The notes beneath the pieces are model-generated. The model ran no database searches and had not been told where the DNA came from. It saw only the letters and a list, made by a program, of their open reading frames with translations. A stretch of DNA of 64,000 bases from Sinonovacula constricta (Eukaryota > Mollusca > Bivalvia > Cardiida > Solecurtidae): positions 4,283,660 to 4,347,659 of the forward strand of contig CM017567.1 in the NCBI GenBank assembly GCA_007844125.1, written 5' to 3'. The stretch's first letter is position 1. Each line of letters starts with the position of its first letter. Below are positions 24,016 through 37,391 of this stretch, piece by piece. The position numbers and the translations under genes were made by a program.

Positions 24016-25131
24016 CAGTATGAACAAGGGAAATATACAACTATCATTTTTTAAATGAGCTTTTGGTATGTCATGGTAAAGGACAATGTTTTACGAATTA
24101 CAATGTAAAGTACAAATCAGTAAGTGGTATTGACCTCCCGTACAAGGACAGTATGTATGGTAAGGGAAGTATGTGGCGTTCGATATAAATTAGTAAATAT
24201 ATAACATAAAGACATGTTCTGTAAAACTGCATACAAATATATCCAAGTCTTTTATGTAGATAGGGAATGGGTACATGTCCTTTAAAAATATCAATTAATA
24301 TTAAAAAACTTTTAAAGCCAACTTGCCTTAGGACAAGAAGAAAAAAAAAAGAATTTGCACAACCCCTGAATTCACCCCTAACTTTAATATGAATTATACA
24401 CAAAATATGATCATACTTTTTGTGTTTCTATCAACACTGGTTAAATACAACTTGCCTTATCTGTGATATTTTAAATTTAACAAATAAATTAATTTCAAAA
24501 GTTGTAAAATACTTTATAAACTCTAGTCTGGTGTGAAACTAACTTGTCCTTATAATTGTCAAAATGAATAAAACAGGTATAATTGGCAGATAAAGGTCTT
24601 GTCACAGAAACTTGAGTCTGGAGGTCGTAATTTTTGGAGCTGTCATCTTACCAAACAATATGAAAAAATCTATTCTTCACATAAAATATATTTTCATTGC
24701 TACTTAATGCAAAATTGTGGTAAATAGCTCACATGAACATGAGTGGATAAGACACTTTTGCTGTCAGTTTATAATTGTGAATGCCAGGTAGACACAGAAC
24801 AAGGCATGATGCATTGCACACGTGCAGAAGGCATATTTAATGGCTGCAGATCTACACCATACAGTCATTCAGACATGCAAAAGGATGGTTAGTCCCTGAT
24901 TTATAACCGTGTCACATGCCTAAAAGGACTCCAGTATTATTTAATAATGTGTTGTTTTTTTACATCGAAAAAAAATCTTTTTAATTCTTGTTATAAACAT
25001 TCTAAAAAATCATATAATAATACAAGAAAACTAAAATACTGCAGACTTAGCTGTTGATGATTTTTATCCCCATATTCATATTTAATTTTAATTTACAGTG
25101 AACAACCACTTTAAGTCTGCTGAATCTCCTT

Positions 25132-25330
25132 GGCTCTAAACCTGCTAAGCATTAGTTGTTATGGCTTAAGCAAATAGTGTAGCTCTAGATCAGCCAGCTC
25201 ACCCTGAAGGTTGCTTGATCAGAATCTACACTATTGATGTTTCCTCTCTAGCAGTTAAAGTCTTGAAACCTGAAACCTTTGTTGTCCATAATTGATCTAG
25301 TAAATTGATAAATTCTTGGTTATATTTGCT
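25132..25330. mobile_element. Foldback MITE copy
   Basis: It begins GGCTCTAAACCTGCTAAGC. The core GCAAATAGTGTAGCTCTAGA is paired with TTGATCAGAATCTACACTAT. Confidence 0.65.
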
Positions 25331-25339
25331 TTTAACTAC

Positions 25340-25433
25340 ATGTTAAGGTTGATGAAGCTGGTGCTTGATGATCTGGATCTACACTTATTGCCTAAGCTTG
25401 CTTATTTTGCCATCAGCAGGATAAGTGTTAATA
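25340..25433. mobile_element. Foldback MITE copy, right half
   Basis: The right arm GATGATCTGGATCTACACTT is followed by CATCAGCAGGATAAGTGTTAA, the family right end. It directly follows another copy. Confidence 0.6.
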
Positions 25434-25984
25434 TGTATAGTAAGATGACGGTTCAGTCAGACATGTAACCCTATATCCATGGCCCTTGATAAATCTCCCT
25501 GTCATAAACCTTAATTGTATGCATGAGATTATTAATAACCGTCACATTATACCTACAATTTAGGATATTTATATACATCTTATTACATCGTGATTCAATT
25601 TCATTATAAACATTTTACATTTTATGTTCCTCTTGCATATTTCTTTCACAGATGGATGACAGAAAAAAGATAATCCTCTTTTAAAAAATTCTTTAAAATT
25701 TATTTACTTTAATTGCCTGCACCTACATATCATGTAAATCTAAGATATCCTTCTACAAATGCATTCTGTTTCATTAAAATTATTAATTGTACACCGCTTA
25801 TTCAGAAGGTTAAACCTTAAGTAGATTAGCTATTTCAGTGTCGTTTAATATCCACTAACAAGCAAAGTGCTTATTCATGTTAACTCATTTTCTAACCATT
25901 TAACAACGTATTAGCTTAATTTAAAGCTATTTTGATTTATGTAACAGTAGCAGTAAATACCTGGAGTTAAATAGTTACTCATGG

Positions 25985-26090
25985 ACTAACATGCAACAAT
26001 AACAGAGTTTGGCCTGGATTCAAACCTAGGACCCTCTGATTCCAAGTCCAACCTCTTGACCACCCGACCACCTGTTTCTGTTACCTGGTG
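25985..26090 (-). mobile_element. tRNA-like SINE head, unassigned family
   Basis: On the minus strand GGGTGGTCAAGAGGTTGGAC (A-box region) and TAGGTTTGAATCCAGGCC (B box) are spaced as in a tRNA. The body is short or unrecognised, and a true tRNA is unlikely because the stems do not close cleanly. Confidence 0.5.
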
Positions 26091-26464
26091 GTACCACCTT
26101 ATCTAAATGCACTACTAGGGGTAGTTTAGATTGTTAAGCCTGCTGAACACATGATTAGACTATAGTTTTGATTCAGATTGTATTAAAAATGCAGTATAAG
26201 GATTAAAAGTGATCAAATATACATGTATTAAATCTTTTCCCTTAATATGGCCCTCCATTATTCAATCACAAGGGAGCATTTTCAGGAGAGATTTACAAAA
26301 TATAAATTTAAAAAAACAAAAACAATGCTGTATATTTTATAGGCAGCATATAAGAAACTGTGGACAGTTGTTTAAATGTGAAAAAGTATGTATCTTATAA
26401 TTTGGTCTTATTCATACAGGATAAACAAAAATACTTTTAATAGCTGTTAAAGATTATATATCAC

Positions 26465-26695
26465 ATAAAACCACACCCAGTCACATTATCCTGACACTTG
26501 GCCAATCAGTTTTGGAAATACACTGGGCTATCCTTTAACCGAAATTACAGTAACATACTGAACATAACCATGAATGATAACTATTCCAATACCAATGTTA
26601 AAGGCTTTCCTATGGATTGAACCTAGGTCCTCCCTTACCTTAAGCCAGTGTTCTACCCTATTGCGCTACCTGGCCAATCTATAAACAGGGTCTAT
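26465..26695 (-). mobile_element. SINE, family C with head
   Basis: The minus-strand head GTAGCGCAATAGGGTAGAAC (A box) and TAGGTTCAATCCATAGG (B box) is followed by a body with TCAGGATAATGTGACTGGGT. This copy shows that family C has a tRNA-derived promoter. Confidence 0.65.
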
Positions 26696-27714
26696 ATTCC
26701 CAAGGCTATAAACCGAATATAAACATTCCCGCCTTAACTGTTTTATGGGTGGAATTTATATTGTTTTTGCTCCATAATGAGCCTCATAAAACTGCCAATG
26801 TGGATAAGTTGAGAATAAACTGGGTACCAGCCTATCTCAAGTACTCTTCATACAAGAAGGTAAACTTGCTCCTCTACCTTTTCTCCCTCCTTTTGAAGAT
26901 GATAACCTCATCTGATAAAACATGCTTTCTAACAAAAAGGTGTTAAATAGAATGATATGCCAATGTGTGATGATCATTTGTGTTTCGAAAGTAGGGTGTA
27001 AGCTATTTAAAAGTGTAATTATTGAATGATTGTGAACCATTAAAAACATAATCTTCTGAACAAGAGCATATCATTTTTTTTGCACTGTTAGATAATAAAA
27101 GAAAAACAACCTATCAATGTAGTTGCAGTTTAGTTTTTTTGTCTACAAAACATTATGCTGTAATTATCAACCATGCCAGTATGGCTTAAAAGATAAAAAC
27201 TTGCAATGATGTGACCTTAAAATTGGTATTTTTATATGTTTTTTTTTCAACTGCTCAGAATTTACAGAGTAACTTAATGATGCTAGCAAATATTGAAATT
27301 TCAAATATATTTTTCTAAATTAGTTGCACTTTTTGGAAGTGATGACAAACAGAGCAATAAAAAAATACCCAGCAGCAGGCAGTGCAACACATGAATGGTA
27401 CAGGAGAAACCAAACTAATATTTAACATTAATATACAAAATATGTGTTGTTATCTCAGCAAAGTTATGCAGCATACCAATTAAGAAATTAAATGAAACTA
27501 ATTATTCAGAATAGAAATTCATATCTCACGCATTCCTCTCAGCTATATATACAGACATACCAGCCTGTCAATAATAGTTTTACTGTAATAGACTTTTTCT
27601 TTTTTTCTGATTATATATACCGAAAGGGCGTATTATGTGAATGGATACAATATTATTCGCTACATAAAAGCACTGGTATTTTTGCTAATTAATTGTTCTC
27701 CCCACGACAGGTGA

Positions 27715-27770
27715 AGTGAAAGCTGAACAGTGAAAGCTGAACAGTGAAAGCTGAATAGTGAAAGCTGAAT
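27715..27770 (+). repeat. 14-bp tandem repeat x 4
   Basis: The unit AGCTGAACAGTGAA is repeated four times with one A-to-T variant. Confidence 0.85.
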
Positions 27771-27954
27771 GGCTGTAATATCATGAAGGAGTTTATATGA
27801 CCCATTGTATGACTGACTACCTGTCCATTTGTGTTGCCCCCGAATGGAGAATTCTTTTTTATAATTAACCCTAACCATGCTACAAAAATGTTATAAACAA
27901 ATACAAAATTCTTTATCACTTGAAACATCTTAATCCGTAGATAACTAGATATCT

Positions 27955-28072
27955 CTCCTCAGACATAGCAGCAACATGATCAAACAGCTCCCAGTGAGAG
28001 CTGGCCTGTCCGATTCTACACTATTTACCAAAGTCTGGTCAATATATTCTCAGCAGGATAGGTTTTTAATAC
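27955..28072. mobile_element. Foldback MITE copy, partial
   Basis: It contains CAGCTCCCAGTGAGAGCTG, the central palindrome, then TCTACACTATTTACC and CAGCAGGATAGG. Confidence 0.6.
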
Positions 28073-28404
28073 GTTAATAGTGGAATTTTGTTGATTTAGT
28101 CTATTAAACTGTCTATGTGACAGGTCAGGTTGACAAGATGATGAGGGTTTCCCAAAAAGAATTACCTTTTCGTGTCCTTAATACCATCATGGCATTCAAC
28201 CAATCGTTGTCATTACTCACCAATGTTCAGTAGCATTCATCTACCATATAAACTAACATACCTTACACAATTATGCTTGATACACAATTTTGAACTACAA
28301 TCTGGAACAAATCAAATTAACTAAGAATAAAGCACACTTGATCCCCACACCAGTTATGTTGGGCTGTGCTACAGTAACCACTGGTGTCTTGAAAAGCATG
28401 TGAT

Positions 28405-28461
28405 CATGCTTGTGTACATCAATATTGATTTTCATGCTTGTGTACATCGATATTGATTTCA
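28405..28461 (+). repeat. 28-bp direct duplication
   Basis: CATGCTTGTGTACATCAATA with flank occurs twice, 28 bp apart, with one mismatch. Both contain an ATCAATATTGAT-type palindrome. Confidence 0.75.
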
Positions 28462-28799
28462 ATGTAAAAATCGTTCATACCATATCAATGTAATAAAATC
28501 AAAACAATTTATTTTTAAAATGTAAACATTTCTTAGACTTTATCATTCCTATAAACCATGTACACATGACCTATTAAAAAAAAAAACTTTATCAAAAATA
28601 TTATAATCTTGTTCAAATCTTGTCCATCAAGCCCACTGATGATTTTCCTTTTTTGGGGGGCAGAAGTTACCGCGATCTGAAAGTGGCCTCTGATGTGGTC
28701 ATTGAGAGAAAACGGCTCCCAAGATGAAATGACATTTTGGCACTTAAATCTACCATAGACCCCTATTTATAGTACACATTCTTGTACTATGGTAAGCAA

Positions 28800-28990
28800 C
28801 AGTTCCTTTTTGGGGGTTAATTGTCTAACCAACCATCTTTCAGTTATCTTAAGATAGTGTTCATATGAAGCAGATATAGTGTTGTCTTCACCTGGCATAG
28901 CATGGCAGCACAACCGGTCACATTATCCTCAGAAACTGGGCCAACCATGAGTCATGGAAATACCCTTCTATTCTCCTAAAGGTGGTGCCA
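28800..28990 (-). mobile_element. SINE family C, body
   Basis: It shares CAGATATAGTGTTGTCTTCA, CAACCGGTCACATTATCCTC and GGGCCAACCATGAGTCATGG with the 34.8-kb copy. Confidence 0.6.
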
Positions 28991-30036
28991 ACAGCTTGCA
29001 TATATCAAAGTCATGTAATAATATCCTGTACTGATTTGTAGAATATGGGACATAATTTCTCAAATAAGGTCTAAATAGAGATGATGTTGAACACTTATCC
29101 ATTGTTAGACAGTACAATTTGTGAATTAAATAGCTCTAAATGTAGAAAATAATTTGCTTGTTATGACTTTTCTGATAGATGTATAAGACATCAATTTACA
29201 GCATTTCACAAAATCTTTTTCAGGTAGCAAAACATTATTAGGTTGTCTTAGAAACCAAACTTCAGTAAAAAAAGTTCAATTACCACCTTTAAGTGTCAGC
29301 AAAGGAGCTTTACCATTACTAATTACGGGTTTACAATTCAAATGTATCATGTAGAAAAATGTTTATAACTCCTTCTCCTATCATCATGTTAGTTCAAGTC
29401 CCAGTTATAACTGACACTCACATCTTAAAGTACTTTCAGCTTTGGCCAAACTATCTGAGAAGTTTCCATAATCTGTCACTGTGTTTGTGAAACTTTTTTT
29501 GAAACGAAACGAACATAGAAACTTTTTACAAGGGGAAAAAGAAGTTTGAATTTATGTAACAATTTGATAAAATTGCATTTAAATTATATTGCAACATCAT
29601 CCCTTTCACATGGGCAAAAAATATAATTTTTAAATTTATGTGACAATTAGATCTGCTGTAGATTTTTCTTATTTTCAATATTGGTTCTTAAATAGATATT
29701 GGCGTGAATATAAATCGACTGACACTTGAGCTCTTTAGTGTTGCCTGGTTAGAGAAAAGAACTTGGGTCTATGCAGAAGACTGGGACCATTGTTTGATTA
29801 TTTGTTGCGGCACCTTTGGTCCCGAACAACATCATGGCACAAATGTCCCAAACATTCTACAGTGTCTTTTTTGTGCTTCTTTTTTTCTTCATCGCATATT
29901 TATATCATGATTTGTTGGACAGTTTGTCCTGAAGGTTTCATTAAACATTGTAGTAGTACTTTGCTGTCTCCAGGCAGCAAAGATGTAGATGGGGTCTGTC
30001 CCATTGTAACCATGGTAATGCTGGAGAAATAATTCA

Positions 30037-30272
30037 TAACCCTTACCATGCTGCTTTGGTGACAACACATACAGAAATCTTATTGAATTGGGAGGGTGGG
30101 TGGGGTGGTGGGAGGTGGGGAGGTGTGCCTCAATGCAATGATAAGACATTTTTCCAGAGATATAGCAGCAAATACTGTATATAATCTGATAAGCAAGCTC
30201 CTAACTGGGCCGGCTGATCTGGATCTACACTATTTGCCTTGGTCTTGTCAATTTCTGCTTAGCAGGTTTGGA
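30037..30272. mobile_element. Foldback MITE copy with G-rich insert
   Basis: It begins TAACCCTTACCATGCTGC. The core is GCAAATACTGTATATAATCT with GGCTGATCTGGATCTACACT, ending TTTCTGCTTAGCAGG. A G-rich tract at 30090-30124 lies in the left half. Confidence 0.7.
30090..30124 (+). repeat. G-rich tract with G-quadruplex potential
   Basis: Repeated GGG and GGGG runs (GGGAGGGTGGGTGGGG and following) satisfy the four-G-run pattern with 1-3 nt loops. Confidence 0.7.
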
Positions 30273-31035
30273 GCAAAAAAGATTTAAAATCCTTAAGGAG
30301 GCACTTTCCCTGAAAAATTTGAACACAAAATGATAATGAGAATAACAACTTTGACAGCCAACTCAAGCAGTTCTATACTACTTGCATAAGCCTGATCAAG
30401 TGGTGCTTAGATGGCTAATAGATAAATAACACAGACTTCTATACTTTATTGTAATATAAATATACTGAATACGGTCATAGCCCTTCAGAGAAAAGATCCC
30501 AAGTTGTGCTGTTTTTTATTACTGCAATTTGGATCTTATTAAATTTTCTATTTAGATCCCCATTTAGATCTGGCATGTTGTATACAAGGCTTTAGTCTTA
30601 TTGAATTTCCTATATGGGATTGCATAGCATTTCCAAGAAAATATTCTAGCTTTTGCCAAAATGTTTTATATTCTTGTAGCCTTTTGGTGTAATGGCCTGT
30701 AAGTCTGCTTCTCCATGTGTTGTTAAATGTTAACAAAATGCCATTGTTTGCAAAAAAGTATTAAAAAAGATCTGAAATATTTGAATTTATTAGTTTATTC
30801 TTTATTTCACACTTTACCTATATGTTTATTTAGACAGATCTGTGTGCAATATGGGTCTTGATTTATTGTCTATTTGTGTAGACTTATCTTTTCCTCAAAA
30901 AACATGAAATCAAGAAAGTAAGATTGACAGAAGAAAATAAATGAACACAAATTGGCTGGGTTAGCATTCAGACATAATGGCACCCATCCATGAGAGGAAG
31001 TTTATACCATGGAAATGATGTAGGCAGCTAAACTA

Positions 31036-31175
31036 TAGACTCTTATCCTGCTAACTACAAATTGACCAACCTGATGAAAAAAAGTATATCCTGATCAGCG
31101 AGGAAGCTGTCTGATCCGGATCTGCAGCATTTGCTGCTGAGGAGATCTCTCTAGCAGGATATCTTGCTTACATGC
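31036..31175. mobile_element. Foldback MITE copy, partial
   Basis: It begins GACTCTTATCCTGCTAACTA. The core has TATATCCTGATCAGCGAGGA and GTCTGATCCGGATCTGCAGC. Confidence 0.6.
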
Positions 31176-33224
31176 ACATAAATCTGTTAGCAAATAATCT
31201 AGACTTTCTATTACCTTAATAAATAAAGTTACTCTGGTAAGGGTGAAGTTCTGCCAATTATTGTTTTAATGTAAGCAATCTAAGCAATTGAATCTGATAG
31301 GACTTTAAGGCTGAAATGTAAATATAAAAAGGGGCAGATACAATGATTTAAAAAAAAAAAATAACATTATTTTAAAACAAAAGATAGATGGAGTGGCTTA
31401 AAACCAAAGGTGAAAATTGAATTATTTTAAAGCAAGCTTTTGTTTAATTAAAATTTTATAATGTGTATTTCAATAATACAACTTTGTCAACATTGAAATA
31501 TATAAAAGTAGATCCTAAAAAAAAATACATCTGTTTAAAAATAATCTAAATATTTTTTTTATTATTATCCTTTACATATACAAATTATACTCTTAAATAA
31601 AAAAAAAAGAAATATAACAAGTTTAGAATACTTATCCAAAAATTTTTTACAAATTTTTTATTTTCTTTATGTAATAAGCTTTTAGTTTTATTGAGTTGTT
31701 CAAGTTCACGAGTATTTTTATCAAACAATTTTTGAAATACCCAATTTATTTTACAGACCAATTTCTAAAATGCCCAATCCCATTAAATGATTTCATAAAA
31801 CCAGCATTACAGTCCTCTATCATTTATTATTGCAGCTTCTGTTTTATCTCACTATGAATGGATTTTCTACTGCATCTACTATTATTATATTAATATTTTT
31901 CAGCCAAACCCATATTACCCCATGATAATCTTCGCAACTCCGTTTACTTAGGTTTCGATGTGTTTATAGTCTGGTTAATGTTAAAGTCGATTCTCAGCTT
32001 CTGTGTATAATATTACCTGACATTTTTATTCTGCATGATGCGGAAATGCCATTAATTACACGACAGCATGCATCTATTTTTGCAGCTGGGTAAATGGCAG
32101 GAAACAAAACAGAGCTGCCAGTGCCAGAGCCAGGCATCAGGCTGGGTTCAAGTACCCGTGTCTATAGCAACCAAGAGTAGACAGATTTGTTTAAACTTTT
32201 TTGTAAATCTTGATCATGAGTCTGGATCATGTTCTTGATATTCCATATTCTGTTAAAGGCTTGGAATTTTAAGAGACCTTATGGTTTTGAAGGTTAAAAT
32301 TATTTTTTTTTTTATTTCTATTTTCATGATGGCAAGCAATTTAAGTTTTTGAGTCTAAATATATAGTTTGTTTAAACATTATGTAATTCTTTCAGCAATA
32401 AATTTAGATAATGTTCTTGATATTCCATATTTATGTAAGAGTCATTGGATACTATTTAAGGTAATAAAAATCTGTTTTAAATGCTTCAATTATTTATTAA
32501 GCAGTTCTAAAGATCACTAGTTATGAAAGGTTTAAATGGTGTATACAGTTGTCTGCTATAATTTATTTTTAATAATAGAGAAAACTTCAAAAAGAATCTA
32601 CAATTGTTATTTTTTTCCCAAAAAAATTCCAAATAAAAATGTTGATAAATTATTGACATTTAATATTCTGCAAAGTCTTTTAAATAAATTATAGTGGAAA
32701 TAATCTGGTTTTGTTTCATGCAATACATTAAGAAAACAATTCTTAAGGTGTTTTACAGGATAAACAAAAAAGGTTCTGTTTAAAATTTAGGTTATCTTTA
32801 AACAATAAGTCTTGACTTGATTTCTGCCATTAATAAGTAGATTTTTTTTCTTCTACAATAACATATAACCTGTACTGACTAAAGTCTGCTTAATATCAAC
32901 ATTTATTATTATCATTTGAACATGTAAAAATGCTTAAGTATACTTGATTTGCTTGTAATTTAGGGATTACAAACATTTTATGTGCTAATAATGTTACGTA
33001 TATATAAACTTAAGCTTACCACCAGGCAATAATCATTCAAATGCTCATAAAGATCAAAGATAAATTTTCAGAACCAATTATATGTAAAACATTGTCTGTT
33101 CTGTGCATCAAAACAGAAGGAGATAAGCATAAGTCTCCTTGGAATATAAAATATGAAATAACATCATTTTTCAGCATTTTAAGCAAATGTAAACAATTTG
33201 TGGGAATTATGCTTAATAAGAAAA

Positions 33225-34062
33225 TAAAAATCTGTGGCTAGAACTAATGACAATATAATTTGTGGTTATAACTTCAGACAATACAATATGTGGTTAGAAC
33301 TAATGACAATACAATTTGTGGTTATAACTTCAGACAATACAATTTGTGGTTAGAACTAATGACAATACAATTTGTGGTTATAACTTCAGACAATACAATT
33401 TGTGGTTAGAACTAATGACAATACAATTTGTGGTTATAACTTCAGACAATACAATTTGTGGTTAGAACTAATGACAATACAATTTATGGTTATAACTTCA
33501 GACAATACAATTTGTGGTTAGAACTAATGACAATATAATTTGTGGTTATAACTTCAGACAATACAATTTGTGGTTAGAACTAATGACAATACAATTTGTG
33601 GTTATAACTTCAGACAATACAATTTGTGGTTAGAACTAATGACAATACAATTTATGGTTAGAACTTCAGACAATTCAATTTGTGATTATAACTTTACATA
33701 ATACAATTTGTGGTTATAACTTCAGATAATACAATTTGTGGTTATAACTTCAGACAATACAATTTGTGGTTATAACTTCAGACAATAACATCTGTAGTTA
33801 CACCTTAAGACAATAAAAATCTGTGGTAAGAAAACAAAACAATAACAGATATGTGGTAAAATCTCAAGAAAATAAAAATCTGTGGCTAGAACTAATGACA
33901 ATACAATTTGTGGTTAGAAAATAAGACAATAAAATCTGTGGTAAGAACTTAAGACAATTTAAATCTGTGGTTAGAAGTTAAGATAATAAAATCTTTAGAA
34001 TAAAATCTGTAGTTAGAGCTTAAGGCAATAAAAATCTGTGGTTTGAACTTAAGACAATACAT
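33225..34062 (+). repeat. 28-bp satellite with 56-bp dimeric higher order
   Basis: The first 560 bp are about 20 units of 28 bp that mostly alternate between type A (TGTGGTTAGAACTAATGACA) and type B (TGTGGTTATAACTTCAGACA). From about 33790 the units become irregular, with AAAATCTGTGG spacing variants, and they fade by 34062. Confidence 0.92.
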
Positions 34063-34594
34063 TGATTTTTTTTTCAAAATGTCCTGAGGCTTTCAAAGTG
34101 GAGGAAAAAAAATGTGTAAGGTCTCAAAATTGTGAAAATTTTCACAACAGCTTTATTATGAAAATACAAACAGTTTCACTAGATGTACACAGCATAGCAA
34201 CATTCCTGTCATAAACAATAAGAATAGCTAATAAAAATAATTTCCCCTTAACAGAATAAGCATCAGTTTTACGCAGTTTTTTCACATAGTTCTGCTACAT
34301 TTTGCATCGCTACCAAAACACTTGCATTAGGAGAAGGAGATGATAATGAAATGCATGTACTTTTTATACCATTTTTTTAATGTTAATATATAAATATTAA
34401 GTTTCACTTTTTATAAACATACATGTGATTAATTAATTTTTCTAAAAAAAAATTGATGTGATTGTTTGTTTTAAAATATTTTTTTCTTCATTTATGCTCT
34501 AGTTACAACCCATCAAAACAAGAAAATCTGCAGAACAATATTCTTATTTTACTGTTATGCACAAATAAAATTTAGAAATGACAGAATTATCAGT

Positions 34595-35060
34595 TTTAAT
34601 GTAAGAATGCTTCACTCAATGTAATAATGCTTCACTCAAAGGAAGAATGCTCCATTCAGTATAAGAATTCTTCACTTAATGTAAGGATGCTTCACTCAAA
34701 GAAAGATGTTTGTTTATTAGGTTTATCACCCCACCAACAGTATTTCAGTTATCTGGAGATGGTGTCCACTTGAAGCAGATATAGTGCTGCCTTCACTGTG
34801 TACAGCATGCCATGAACACCTGGCATGATACCACACTCAGAAACATTATCCTGACACCGGGCCAACCAGTCGTGGAACTGTCCTTATATTTGCTTGAGCA
34901 AAGAAGCTATAACCCTTCCATTTTTTTCAACATTGGTATGTCGTGGCCCAGGATCAAACCCAGGGCCTGATTCATTCAAAGGAAAGATGCTTCACTCTAA
35001 GGAAGAATGCTTCATTCAAATTTTAGGAAGAATGCTTCATTCAAGGTCTTCCTTAATACA
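34595..35060 (+). repeat. 20-bp tandem repeat, split by a SINE
   Basis: Units like AAGAATGCTTCACTCAATGT occupy 34595-34705 and resume at 34976-35060. The intervening 270 bp is the family C SINE. Confidence 0.75.
34706..34975 (-). mobile_element. SINE, family C, inserted in a tandem array
   Basis: The minus-strand head has GGGTTTGATCCTGGGCC as B box. The body includes GGCCCGGTGTCAGGATAATG and ATGCCAGGTGTTCATGGCAT. It is the longest family C copy. Target duplications cannot be separated from the flanking repeat units. Confidence 0.7.
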
Positions 35061-35106
35061 ATCGAAAACAAATTTATGGAGACATTTTTCCCCTTCTTTG
35101 CTTGAC

Positions 35107-35225
35107 AGTGCTTAGATAAATAGTATAAATCCAGAGCTGTCCATTCAGAATCTGCCGTTTTGGCCACTTAGTTTTGATTAATATGTCATATAATCTTTCA
35201 GTGTAGTTAAAGTAAAAATTGAAGA
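35107..35225. mobile_element. Foldback MITE copy, degenerate
   Basis: It contains GTGCTTAGATAAATAGTATA and AAATCCAGAGCTGTCCATTC, then AGAATCTGCCGTTTTGGCC, diverged arms of the family hairpin. Confidence 0.45.
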
Positions 35226-35795
35226 AGTTGTTATATCTGACAAATGAAGCAGGTAAAGGGTTTAAGCACAAAAAAACCCTGCCATGATGAATGAGGGGAG
35301 GGGACTTGACACGGGTGTTTTCTGACCAACATGACATCCCGGGTGCCTAGTTAGCAATGTTCTCAGACACAGCACAAGCCAGCTGCTTCTAATCTTCACC
35401 CTATCTACCCATGCCAGAACTCAGTCATTCCAACATTCTTCTGCACGTTTTTTGTAATTTTGTTCGTGTTTTCTTTCAGCAACTTTTCATGGTTTCAACT
35501 CAGCAACTTTAGTCAAAGTAGGTATATCCGTCCCGATCTCTTATACTTACCTGACAGTAAGATTATACTCTTTTTGTCTATTACACCTTCATTTTGCCGA
35601 TATTCTTTTTTGTTTTCCATTATTTTTGTGTGTTTTTATATTTTCCTTCTTTCAAAATCTGCAAACTTTTGATTAATTACATACAAAACTTTGTAAGGTT
35701 CTGTTAACAATTTACTATGCTAAGATTCTGTAATCTTTTTTCTTGCAACTTAATTAATTTTGTTTTTTACATTTCCAACCAGTTTTTTTGTTATT

Positions 35796-35809
35796 CCCCC
35801 CCCCCCCCC
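35796..35809 (+). repeat. C14 homopolymer
   Basis: This is an uninterrupted run of 14 C residues in AT-rich sequence. The length may be uncertain in the assembly. Confidence 0.9.
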
Positions 35810-37391
35810 TACAAACTCTTGTCAGTTTATTCTGCATTTATTGTCAAAGCACATCAGAGCACGGCGTTATGTAACCATTCCTAGAAAATTCCTATGCATG
35901 GCGCCATGTTGTTTTATAAAGAAATGAAGTGCAGCACTTTCATGCATTAAATTTAGGCTATCATTCCACTTTGGAGAATATCAATGTTAAATTTGATTTT
36001 AGTTAAAATGTTGCTTGAAATCTCACTTGAAATTGCTTTTATTCCATATGTTTATGTATGAGTTGTTTAATTTAAATTGCAGTTGTTACAAGATGTATTA
36101 TGTCAAGATCAAATGTTATTCTCAATTCTGTTGTTTGTACCTGTCCATGCATCCAAAGATAATTCGTTATTGCATATAATTTTTAAACATTTGACTGCAT
36201 TATAAATCTTTTAGTAACAACAAGGTTTTGTTGTTTCTTGGTCAGTTTGTTATTGTTTTTGTATTGTACTTTGGGTTTTATGGCGAACTGACTCTGACAG
36301 GTCATATGGTGCCAAATACGATGGAGTTTAATGTAAAAAGGGTATAATCAGGGTAAAATACAAATAGGTGAGTAGAAATATAAAAAAATATATAAGGTTA
36401 AAATAATATTAATTGAATACAGGTTTAGTCAATTTGTTATTAGGCATTGTTGAAATGGACCTCGACGATGACCTTTGATGTTTTGCATCAATGCTTTCTT
36501 GTTTTCTAAACTCCAAATAAATCTACAGGTTATCAGCCACAGCTAATGTACATCCTTTGAAATAATCAATTAAGACAAATCAGAGGCAAATCAAATTGTA
36601 AATTTTCTGTACTTGTCTTTAACCTTTGGAGCTTGAGGCTAATTGAATATTTGCTATTTTATCATCATATTGTGTATTAATATAATAATTATCATATACT
36701 GTTACATAAATTTAAATAATAATTCCTTATTTTTTTAAGTCAGCAATGTATGGACTTCCAAGTTTACTATTGCATTATTGTACTGCAATATTTAATTATT
36801 TTTCAGGATGTTCTAAAAAGCTGTAAATAAACTAACAAATGCAGCAGTGAAATTAAATCTTAATTTCTCAAACAAACCTTACATTGTTAGTCCTGTTCAC
36901 ATTCTCACAAAGAGACCACTCAAATACATATAAAGATATAATTAACAAAAAATCAACAATTAAAAATAGGATTACATTGCAGAGGTGACACTGACAACAT
37001 ACAGAGTAACCCCTATGTGTCTGCTATGCTGGAGACAAAACATCCCTGATCTGGTAGTTCAGAAGCTGAATTTTTTTCAAAACCATAAACAAGTTTTTTT
37101 TCTTTTTTCCTTTTCCAAAGATTGAAAATCCAATTTCCCAACTATTTTTTCTCCAATCAAGCCTTATCATCCCCAAAAATCTTTTTCTCCATAGATCTCC
37201 CCGAACAAACCTATTAGCAGACTGATTACAAAGCATTTATCTTCTCTCCACACAATGATTTTGCTGGACATATTTCCTGAAACCAGTCAAATGCTCAACT
37301 AATAATGAAATATTCCCAAGCCAGCTATTAAAGGAAGATTTATACACCAACTATCAACAAAAGAGTCTTTTAATCAAATCTGTACTCTGCT

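Noticed and set aside
28660..28740. Short coding-like plus-strand stretch (SYRDLKVASDVVIERKRLPR then stop)
   Set aside because: It is only 20 codons, lacks a clear acceptor polypyrimidine tract and has no recognised family.
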